Shown here: positions 7,966 through 14,872 of the stretch, piece by piece | Layout of the letters: each line of letters opens with the position of its first letter | Numbering within the stretch: position 1 is the first letter of the stretch | Assembly: GCA_013042825.1 (NCBI GenBank) | Contig: JABDPL010000315.1 | Span: 1-19,028, forward strand | Origin: Flavobacteriaceae bacterium | GTDB lineage: Bacteria; Bacteroidota; Bacteroidia; Flavobacteriales; Flavobacteriaceae | Direction of reading: 5' to 3' | Length of the DNA: 19,028 nt | Program-made: the position numbers and the translations under genes | Notes under the pieces: model-generated | Database searches by the model: none | What the model was told of the DNA's origin: nothing | Seen by the model: only the letters and a program-made list of their open reading frames with translations

Positions 7966-8848
7966 TATCCTCACCCCCACTTACAACAGGGCACATACTC
8001 TGGGCCGGGTTCTTCAGTCTCTTCTCGATCAAACCGAAAAGAGATTTACCTGGCTTATCATTGATGATGCGAGTACTGATGATACAGAAGCCTTGATTGA
8101 AATGTGGAAAGATAAGTATCCCGACCTGCATATTGAATATATAAAGCTGGATAAGAACGGGGGAAAGTCCCGCGCTGTGAATATCGGATTGGAGGTTTGT
8201 AAGAATCCTTATGTCATTATTGCGGATAGCGATGATGGTTTTGATGCATCCACCCTATCCGATCTGAGGGACCTTTGGCATTCAATAGATGAGCAATCTC
8301 ATGCCGATAATGTCGCCGCAATCTGGTCATTGGTAAAAAGGTCAGATGGAAATCTTATCGGGGAAAGATTCCCTGAAGATCGCTGGCTGGCCACCTTTGA
8401 AGATCGCATCTTAAATTATGACATACAAGGTGAAAAATGGCATTGCTGGCGTACCGCAGTTCTCAGAAAGTACGGCATGTATGTACATCAACAGTGTCAT
8501 GTAGAGGAATCCGCAACCTGGAATAGAATTAATAGAGATTATTTGTTCCTGTGTGTTAATTTGGCTCATAGAACGTATTATGAATCTCAGGATGGTATGA
8601 TTCTTCGCAAGAAGTCAACTTCGGAATTGGCCGCGATAAATTATGTGAGCACTTACTATGATTTGGCCAATGCATCGATAAAGGAAATTATCAGGCATAA
8701 ATTTTTCAGATTAAGAGCCTTCGACCATATAAAATCCCGTTTGCATTTTAACGATAAAAAGCTGGTCTTAAGCCCCTCTAAACGCATCATCTCGTTTTTA
8801 ATCTTTTTATTTGTATTGCCAAAACGTTTGATAAAGAAACTTCTGTGA
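7958..8848 (+). CDS. GT2 family glycosyltransferase
   Basis: A 296-residue GT-A fold enzyme starting MFDILTPTYNRAHTL. The nucleotide-binding motif LIIDDASTDDT and the DXD motif (D90-S-D92-D) are intact, as are NGGKSRAVN and a GEKW motif (G158-W161) shared with the GT2 enzyme at 5664. I prefer the ATG at 7958, which puts MFDILTPTYNR at the protein start as is usual for GT2 and gives an 8-bp overlap with the flippase gene. A TTG at 7928 would add ten residues (CESTNQSRQ region) with no family resemblance. The hydrophobic end (IISFLIFLFVL) with flanking basic residues may anchor it to the membrane. The stop overlaps the next start as GTGA, suggesting translational coupling. Confidence 0.87.
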   Translation: MFDILTPTYNRAHTLGRVLQSLLDQTEKRFTWLIIDDASTDDTEALIEMWKDKYPDLHIEYIKLDKNGGKSRAVNIGLEVCKNPYVIIADSDDGFDASTLSDLRDLWHSIDEQSHADNVAAIWSLVKRSDGNLIGERFPEDRWLATFEDRILNYDIQGEKWHCWRTAVLRKYGMYVHQQCHVEESATWNRINRDYLFLCVNLAHRTYYESQDGMILRKKSTSELAAINYVSTYYDLANASIKEIIRHKFFRLRAFDHIKSRLHFNDKKLVLSPSKRIISFLIFLFVLPKRLIKKLL

Positions 8849-9978
8849 AAGCCCTGAGAATTATATGTCTGTCTTTTATTATCTGGGGACTTCCTTCGTT
8901 TTTGCTCGCTATTTCGAATGAGGATATCGGTAGTAAAAGCAGCTATGCCATGTTTATTCTGCTCCTGATCTATTATTTCCTGGAAAAAAAGAATCAAATA
9001 GTAACACCGTTTATCGTTTTGGGGGTCTGTTATTTTATGATCTCCGGACTTGTATATCATAACAACACCGAATTTTTTCTCTATGACTTTTCGAAGTATA
9101 TAATTCTTGTTCTTGCAGGTGCAGAGATCTGTCGTAATCTCAAATTGAATACTATTCTCCTTATGCTGGCAATAGGAGCCTGTTCGGTTGTAATTCATGC
9201 GCTTTTATTTCAGGATTTATATGGCAGGTATAGCGGTTTTTACCTAAATCCTAACGCCGCCGGTTTCATTTGTTTATCAGGTTATTGTTTGAGCTTTTAC
9301 CTAAAACAGGAAAGGATCAAATACTTTGCCCTGGCGTTGTTTTCCTTTGCTGGCTTTTTAACATTTTCCAGATATTTTATCCTAATTTGGCTTGTTGTCA
9401 CACTAGTTTCAGTATTTATCAAAAGAAAAAACTTAATTGTTTTTGGAATAGGTGTAAGCTCGATTATTGTTTTGATCAGTTTATCGGCGATACTACAGTT
9501 AAATACTGAGAGATATGCTGCCATTGACGAGATTTTAAACAACCAATTTGATAAGGGTCTAACGATTTTTATGACGGATTCAAGACAGGAGAATTGGTCT
9601 GAATATTATGATCAGATCTTAGATCATCCATTTTTTGGAACGGGATATCAGAAACTCATGGGATATGATGGCCGGAAGCAAGGTGTTCATAATGCCTATT
9701 TGTTAACCATAGGTGAAGCAGGGCTTATACCATTCCTAATCTTGATTTTTATTTTTTTCCGCCTGTTTAAAACGGGTTTTTTAAGAATTTCAGAAGTTCC
9801 ACATTATTTTTTAATGACAGTGGCCATCAGTTCATATTTTCTGACATCACATAATTTTTATGACTACTTCCCGGGCTTATTTATCTTACTTTTAATTTAT
9901 ATAAAATTACATGAAGAGCATGTTGAGTTAGAGAAGTCTGATGCTGATTCTTTGATTATCACCCCAAGTAAAACTTAA
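8845..9978 (+). CDS. Wzy-like O-antigen polymerase/ligase-family membrane protein
   Basis: A 377-residue very hydrophobic protein with roughly ten membrane segments and a long periplasmic-type loop of about 70 residues between residues 215 and 290. This matches the O-antigen ligase/polymerase (Wzy_C/WaaL) plan. The loop contains DHPFFGTGYQ and the hallmark VHNAYL...GEAG (H282 onward); an arginine in FSRYFIL (R176) sits where polymerases have a functional arginine. Function by context: polymerises flipped repeat units at the periplasmic face. A ligase role (transfer to lipid A core or protein) is an alternative that sequence alone does not exclude. The start is GTG inside a GTGA overlap with the preceding stop, and the next ATG downstream would remove the first membrane segment. 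Base composition is more AT-rich than the neighbours, as is common for wzy genes. Confidence 0.85.
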   Translation: MKALRIICLSFIIWGLPSFLLAISNEDIGSKSSYAMFILLLIYYFLEKKNQIVTPFIVLGVCYFMISGLVYHNNTEFFLYDFSKYIILVLAGAEICRNLKLNTILLMLAIGACSVVIHALLFQDLYGRYSGFYLNPNAAGFICLSGYCLSFYLKQERIKYFALALFSFAGFLTFSRYFILIWLVVTLVSVFIKRKNLIVFGIGVSSIIVLISLSAILQLNTERYAAIDEILNNQFDKGLTIFMTDSRQENWSEYYDQILDHPFFGTGYQKLMGYDGRKQGVHNAYLLTIGEAGLIPFLILIFIFFRLFKTGFLRISEVPHYFLMTVAISSYFLTSHNFYDYFPGLFILLLIYIKLHEEHVELEKSDADSLIITPSKT

Positions 9979-9982
9979 CCTT

Positions 9983-11833
9983 ATGTGCGGTATATACGGA
10001 ACAACCTTAAAATATTCCAAAGAACAAGTTCAAAAAAAACTAGAACGCACTAATTTTCGGGGGCCTGATTATTCAGCTTCGGAAACAGTACATTTTGCGG
10101 GAAATCCAGTTACCCTGGGACATAATAGATTATCGATTATTGATTTAGACCCGAGATCGAACCAACCATTTAATTACCAGGACCGCATTCATCTCGTATA
10201 TAACGGTGAGATCTACAATTTTAAGGATCTCAGGAAAGATTTATCTCAAAAAGGTTTTACGTTCCATACCACAAGTGATACTGAAGTGGTTTGCGCAGCC
10301 TATCTGGCTTATGGTCGGGATTGTGTTGATCATTTTAACGGCATGTTTGCCTTTGCCTTGCTCGACCTCCAGGAAGGATTGATATTTGGGGCCAGGGATC
10401 GGACTGGCCAGAAACCGTTTTATTATTATCAGCAGGGGAAGGATTTTGAATTTGCCAGTCAGCTGTCATCCATTCAGTTGTATAATAGTAATTTGAGTAT
10501 TTCTCAAGAGGCCATTCAACATTATCTATGCTGGAATACCATCCCCGATCCGTTTTCAATTTTCAATGAGATCAAAAAATTAAAGGCCGGGCATAAATTT
10601 GTATTCAATCTGGATACAGGTAAAATGCTGATCGAAAAATATTGGGACATCGATCAAAAGGGATTAAGCCTGTTTGAAGGCAGTTTTGAGGAAGCCACCC
10701 AAAGTCTTCATGATATTCTTGTAGACGCTGTGAAGATCAGATTATTTGCCGATGTTCCCGTTGGCGTATTTCTATCCGGAGGCATCGATTCCTCACTGAT
10801 AAGCGCACTGGCCGTTGAGGCATCGTCTAAAAAGGTCAAGACATTTTCGGTAAAATTCAATGAAGAGGAATATGACGAAAGTATCTATGCCGAACAGGTT
10901 GCCAGGCATTTGGGCACCGATCACCACGTGATAAGTTGCAACTACAACGAAGGCATGGATCTTATAGAAAGTTTCAGCCATTACTATGATGAGCCTTTTG
11001 CCGATTCTTCTGCGATTCCCTCCATGCTGTTATCTAAACATACGCGACAACAGGTTACTGTAGCCCTTACAGGTGATGGTGGTGATGAAAGTTTTATCGG
11101 ATACCCGAGATACAAATGGCTTCGTAAAGGTTCGATGATATTCAGGGTCCCTCACCCGATAAGATCATTGGGATCGAAGTTTCTGTCGTTGTCCCCGAAT
11201 TACAGGCATACGGTTATAGGCCGGGCATTAAAACTCAAGAATGCCAACACAGCTTATATAAGCTCCATGACGTCTGTTGATCGTTCGTATCTTAAAGGAA
11301 ATTTTGATCCGCACGATATACAGGAGGCAGAATATTTATTCCACAAGGATAAAAATATATTGGAACGGGCAAGTGATTTCGATATAAAAACATATTTGAA
11401 CTGGGATATAAACACAAAAGTCGACCGCGCATCTATGGCCTTTTCACTGGAAACAAGAGCCCCGCTTCTCGACTATAGAGTGATTGATTTTGCGGAATCC
11501 TTACCAACAAAATTTAAGTTCGACAGCGGTGATCAAAAAGTGATTTTAAAACAGCTGCTGTATTCATATCTTCCAAAGCAAATCTTTGAGCGTGAAAAAG
11601 CAGGTTTTGCCATGCCATTTGCCGATTGGTTTCGAAATGACTTAAAAGATTACGTTATGAGTGAACTGAATGATAAGTCGCTTAATGAGTTGCCGTGTAT
11701 CAACCCCGACCGTGTTAAGTTTATGATAGATCAGCATATGAACTACCGTTGGAACCGGTATCCTTTAATCTGGAAATTGCTCGTGCTTAAACAATGGCTC
11801 AGTAGAAATGGATCAGGATATTCAATCAAATAG
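9983..11833 (+). CDS. Asparagine-synthase-like glutamine amidotransferase (first of two)
   Basis: A 616-residue class II glutamine amidotransferase joined to an ATP-pyrophosphatase domain, the AsnB plan. The catalytic Cys2 (MCGIYG) is present. Glutaminase residues fall in register with E. coli AsnB: R49 (NRLSIID), N74 and E76 (YNGEIYN) and D99 (SDTE). The synthetase PP-loop is S265-GGIDSS, followed by ALTGDGGDESFIGY and VDRASMAFSLETRAPLLD. In polysaccharide loci such enzymes amidate uronic acid carboxyl groups (WbpS, WbtH type) rather than aspartate; that assignment here rests on context. Oddities: the usual RGPDxxG is RGPDYSASE, and DESFIGY replaces the common DEIFGGY/DELFGGY. It starts 4 bp after the polymerase stop and is followed by a 141-bp gap. 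Confidence 0.9.
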   Translation: MCGIYGTTLKYSKEQVQKKLERTNFRGPDYSASETVHFAGNPVTLGHNRLSIIDLDPRSNQPFNYQDRIHLVYNGEIYNFKDLRKDLSQKGFTFHTTSDTEVVCAAYLAYGRDCVDHFNGMFAFALLDLQEGLIFGARDRTGQKPFYYYQQGKDFEFASQLSSIQLYNSNLSISQEAIQHYLCWNTIPDPFSIFNEIKKLKAGHKFVFNLDTGKMLIEKYWDIDQKGLSLFEGSFEEATQSLHDILVDAVKIRLFADVPVGVFLSGGIDSSLISALAVEASSKKVKTFSVKFNEEEYDESIYAEQVARHLGTDHHVISCNYNEGMDLIESFSHYYDEPFADSSAIPSMLLSKHTRQQVTVALTGDGGDESFIGYPRYKWLRKGSMIFRVPHPIRSLGSKFLSLSPNYRHTVIGRALKLKNANTAYISSMTSVDRSYLKGNFDPHDIQEAEYLFHKDKNILERASDFDIKTYLNWDINTKVDRASMAFSLETRAPLLDYRVIDFAESLPTKFKFDSGDQKVILKQLLYSYLPKQIFEREKAGFAMPFADWFRNDLKDYVMSELNDKSLNELPCINPDRVKFMIDQHMNYRWNRYPLIWKLLVLKQWLSRNGSGYSIK

Positions 11834-11974
11834 CATGCGATCTATAATTGAGCGCTGGTTTATATAGTTCAATTCCCTTTCGGGTGTTGCTGAGAAAGAG
11901 TTTACATAATAATTAACTAATTTCAACCATTTAGATTCTTATACAAACCAATTATAAATGTAAGCGGAGATATA
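11834..11974. other. 141-bp gap, unusual inside this compact locus
   Basis: This is the longest spacer within the plus-strand run. It holds a weak inverted repeat (AATTGA at 11846-11851 with TCAATT at 11869-11874) without a following T tract, so I do not call a terminator. No clear Bacteroidota promoter is seen. The gap, together with the 76-bp gap after the next gene, isolates the acyltransferase gene and may mark its insertion or a separate transcription start. Confidence 0.4.
11966..11970 (+). promoter_or_regulatory. Shine-Dalgarno-like GGAGA before the acyltransferase gene
   Basis: GGAGA lies 4 bases upstream of the ATG at 11975. Most other starts in this window show no such purine motif, as expected for Bacteroidota. 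The site supports the chosen start and hints that this gene has its own translation signal. Confidence 0.35.
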
Positions 11975-12514
11975 ATGCAAGAAATAATCAAATCAGATTT
12001 ATATCGATATGGTGGACTAACAAAACTATCGGAAGGAAAAAGAATCCCCGGGTTTCGCTATATGTATTATTGGCGTAAAGCCACCCAACATAAAAAATGG
12101 TCAATCCGAGGAATTTATTATCGTTTAATAGTGCGCAAACTCAGTTATAAATACGGATTTCAGATTCCTGTGACAACTTCGATAGGTGAAGGATTTTACA
12201 TAGGGCATTTTGGGACTGTTGTCATTACTGGTAAAGCTAGAATTGGAAAAAATTGTAACATCGCCCATACCACTACTATCGGAGAGGCTTATCGGGGGAA
12301 ATTAGAGGGCAGCCCGACTATCGGGGATAGAGTCTGGATTGGAACAGGCGCTGTAATTGTTGGAAATATTACTATTGGGAATAATGTTATGATAGCTCCA
12401 AATTCCTTCGTAAATATTGATATTCCTGATAACTCGCTAGTTATCGGAAATCCTGCAAAAGTGATTGAAAAAGAAAATCCAACTGAAGGTTATATATGTC
12501 ATATACGGAAATAA
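11975..12514 (+). CDS. Left-handed beta-helix acyltransferase (serine-acetyltransferase-like fold, probably acts on sugar)
   Basis: A 179-residue hexapeptide-repeat protein. Residues 1-60 form a helical N-terminal part (SDLYRYGG...). From about residue 64 there are hexapeptide turns: SIGEGFYIGH, ARIGKNCNIAH, TIGDRVWIGTGAVIVGNITIGNNV, ending in GNPAKVI. Residue H78 (IGHFGTVV) matches the catalytic His158 of CysE. The CysE residues that bind serine are not kept: Asp157 is G77 here, and the DRH segment (Arg192, His193) is replaced by LEGSP. The likely job is therefore acetyl- or acyl-transfer onto a hydroxyl of the polysaccharide, not cysteine synthesis, although automatic annotation would probably call it serine acetyltransferase. 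It sits alone between two spacers and its codons look more AT-rich than the flanking genes, suggesting separate acquisition. Confidence 0.85.
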   Translation: MQEIIKSDLYRYGGLTKLSEGKRIPGFRYMYYWRKATQHKKWSIRGIYYRLIVRKLSYKYGFQIPVTTSIGEGFYIGHFGTVVITGKARIGKNCNIAHTTTIGEAYRGKLEGSPTIGDRVWIGTGAVIVGNITIGNNVMIAPNSFVNIDIPDNSLVIGNPAKVIEKENPTEGYICHIRK

Positions 12515-12590
12515 AAATGCTGTCAATAGCAAAGGCTCAATCGTACTGAGTCATTTCAAAAGCCAAGGGTAATCATGCTGCTTTAAATAC

Positions 12591-13676
12591 ATGAACAAAG
12601 AAAAGATACAGCTGATCATAGCTTCTGCTAACCTCCTTCCCGGTGGAGCCGAACGTGTATTGTCGTTCCTGGCCACTCATATAGATAAGGAGGTTTTCGA
12701 TGTAACCCTGGTGATTTTTGGTTTTGAAAAGGATGTGGCTTATGACATCGATGGGATAAAAGCCTATTATTTTAATAAGACCCGGATCGTGTACGGCAGC
12801 TTTCGATTTTTTAAGGTTCTGAAACGGGAAAAACCAGACCTTGTGATCACTGCTGTAGGTCATTTAAATACTATGGCGGCCTTCATGTCCTGGTTTTTTC
12901 CAAAGACTAAATTCGTCGCCAGGGAGGTCAGTATCAATAGTGTTATCAGCAGGTTTACGAGGTATACATTCCATCCGCTGATGTGGCTGGGGAAATACAG
13001 GTTCCGGTTTCTCGATGCGGTAATTTGTCAGTCTAATCAAATGGTGGAAGACATCAGAAGCACCTACACAGTTGATCCTGATAAGATTACCGTGATCCCG
13101 AATCCGGTAACCCACAAGTTTAAATTAAAACAAGCGATTCCCGATCTCAAGGAAATGAAACTGATCACCGTAGGCCGGATTTCTGGTGAAAAGGGCCTTG
13201 AAAGACTGGTGAATCTATTGAAACGCCTTGAATTCCCCTTTCATTATACCTTGATCGGAAATGGTCCCGATCGGGAAAAGATATTAAATTTGATCGCTGC
13301 GGAAGGTTTGAATGAACAGACCACCTATATCGAATACACCGCTGAAGTAGGGAATTACCTGAGCGATAGTCATGTTTTTCTGCAAGGTTCTTACTCGGAA
13401 GGATTCCCGAATGCGGTTTTGGAAAGTGCGGCCGTGGGAACACCTGTTGTAGCCTATGCTGCGCCTGGCGGACTAGTAGAGATTATTGAAGATGATGTGA
13501 ATGGTTATATCGTAGATACCGAGGATGAATTCGTCGAGCGCTTAAATGCGCTTTACAAGGATTACAAGTTTAAACCTGAGCCCATCCGCGAAAGTGTTAT
13601 GAGAAAATTTAAAAGCGACATCGTTTTAAAGAAGTATGAAGATTTGTTCAAGGATTTGGTAGCAACTCATTCATAG
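12591..13676 (+). CDS. GT4 family glycosyltransferase
   Basis: A 361-residue GT-B fold transferase. The N-terminal loop LLPGGAERVL is nearly the same as in the GT4 at 4562, and the C-terminal domain shows TVGRISGEKG, LIGNGPDREKI and the EX7E motif (E270 and E278 in SEGFPNAVLES), followed by APGGLVEII. It is predicted to work on the cytoplasmic face, adding one sugar to the lipid-linked oligosaccharide. The ATG at 12591 opens MNKEKIQLIIASANLLPGG, a normal family N-terminus; it follows a 76-bp spacer after the acyltransferase. The next gene starts 15 bp after its stop. Donor and linkage are unknown. Confidence 0.88.
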   Translation: MNKEKIQLIIASANLLPGGAERVLSFLATHIDKEVFDVTLVIFGFEKDVAYDIDGIKAYYFNKTRIVYGSFRFFKVLKREKPDLVITAVGHLNTMAAFMSWFFPKTKFVAREVSINSVISRFTRYTFHPLMWLGKYRFRFLDAVICQSNQMVEDIRSTYTVDPDKITVIPNPVTHKFKLKQAIPDLKEMKLITVGRISGEKGLERLVNLLKRLEFPFHYTLIGNGPDREKILNLIAAEGLNEQTTYIEYTAEVGNYLSDSHVFLQGSYSEGFPNAVLESAAVGTPVVAYAAPGGLVEIIEDDVNGYIVDTEDEFVERLNALYKDYKFKPEPIRESVMRKFKSDIVLKKYEDLFKDLVATHS

Positions 13677-13691
13677 CCATAAACGTATATA

Positions 13692-14870
13692 ATGCAAGAC
13701 CCCATAAGAATATTACAAGTTTTAACGAAAATGAATCGTGGCGGTGCTGAAACCATGATCATGAATTATTACCGGAATATCGACCGTACGAAAGTTCAAT
13801 TTGATTTCCTTTTGAACAGGAAGGAACGCGGTATATTCGATGATGAGATCGAATCCCTGGGTGGCAGAATTTACAGATTACCGAATATAGATTATACTAA
13901 AATTTCGGCCTATCTCAAGGCCTTGGATAAGTTCTTTGATGAGCATGGTGAATACAAAATTGTTCATTCCCACCTAAATGCCGTTAGTGTATTTGTGTTG
14001 CGTGCCGCCAAAAACCATGGGGTTCCCATGCGTATCGCACATAGTCATACCAGCCTCCATACGCTGAATTTTAATCCGTTTTCAACAGATAGGCACGGAC
14101 TGGGATTTTTACTTAGATTTACGGTTCAGAACTTGCTCAGGACAAAAATAACACGCTATGCTAATTATTATTTTTCCTGTGGTGAAAAAGCTAGTAAATG
14201 GTTGTTTGGCGACAAAAACAGGCCTCAGGTCAAACTCGTAAATAATGCGCTCGATTCCGATGATTTTACATATTACCGGGAGACTTCGCTAAAGATCAAA
14301 CAGGCACTGGATGTTGCGGATAAATTTGTTATAGGCCATGTAGGCAATTTTGCTCCCGAAAAAAACCATGCGTTCATAATTAAGGTTTATAAGGAAATTC
14401 GGAAACTGAATCCAAATAGCTGTTTGTTGCTGGTAGGTGGCTTTAGCCGTTCAGACCTGGAAAATATTACGGGGGAAAACTTACCTGAGGATGTGAAGGT
14501 ACTGGGGTCGAGAAATGATGTGCCTGAACTATTACAGGCCATGGACTTGTTTTTGTTCCCATCAATAAATGAAGGTCTTCCCGTGACCCTTATCGAAGCC
14601 CAGGCTTCCGGACTTAAAATAAAATCCTCAGCAAATGTGACGCGGGAATTGAAAATAACTGAGCTTATAGATTTTATTCCATTAAGCAAATCGCCGGAAT
14701 ATTGGGCAAAAAGCGTGCTGGAATCCTATCCCTATGAGAGACAGAACACCAAAAAGCAAATCATAGCAGGAGGCTACGATATTAAAAGCAAGGCTCAGGA
14801 GCTTCAGGCATTTTATCTCGGTGAATTCCGAAAAACAGCTGAAGTAAAACTGAGATCAAATAATAGTTAA
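13692..14870 (+). CDS. EpsF-like GT4 glycosyltransferase
   Basis: A 392-residue GT4 enzyme whose N-terminus (PIRILQVLTKMNRGGAET then IMNYYRNIDRTKVQFDF) closely follows the EpsF/capsular transferase subfamily. The acceptor domain has the HSHLNAVSVFVLRAAKNHGV and IAHSHTS segments typical of it. The donor domain shows IGHVGNFAPEKNH and EX7E (E294 and E302 in NEGLPVTLIEAQ), and ends with the EpsF-like KITELIDFIPL. EpsF subfamily members act in exopolysaccharide assembly; the sugar transferred here is unknown. The stop is only 2 bp before the next ATG, so the gene is clearly co-transcribed with the second amidotransferase. Confidence 0.88.
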   Translation: MQDPIRILQVLTKMNRGGAETMIMNYYRNIDRTKVQFDFLLNRKERGIFDDEIESLGGRIYRLPNIDYTKISAYLKALDKFFDEHGEYKIVHSHLNAVSVFVLRAAKNHGVPMRIAHSHTSLHTLNFNPFSTDRHGLGFLLRFTVQNLLRTKITRYANYYFSCGEKASKWLFGDKNRPQVKLVNNALDSDDFTYYRETSLKIKQALDVADKFVIGHVGNFAPEKNHAFIIKVYKEIRKLNPNSCLLLVGGFSRSDLENITGENLPEDVKVLGSRNDVPELLQAMDLFLFPSINEGLPVTLIEAQASGLKIKSSANVTRELKITELIDFIPLSKSPEYWAKSVLESYPYERQNTKKQIIAGGYDIKSKAQELQAFYLGEFRKTAEVKLRSNNS

Positions 14871-14872
14871 AG

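Noticed and set aside
8656..9198. 180-residue minus-strand open frame
   Set aside because: It lies antisense to the end of the GT2 gene and the start of the polymerase gene, both strongly supported; its product is low-complexity and basic with no family features.
11846..11884. Inverted repeat AATTGA/TCAATT and small CCC/GGG hairpin after the first amidotransferase
   Set aside because: Short AT-rich stem with a 17-base loop and a 3-bp stem, no T tract; not convincing as a terminator or attenuator.
12534..12552. Hairpin GGCTCA / TGAGTC after the acyltransferase gene as a terminator
   Set aside because: Six pairs with one G-T wobble, a 7-base loop and no T tract; too weak to call.
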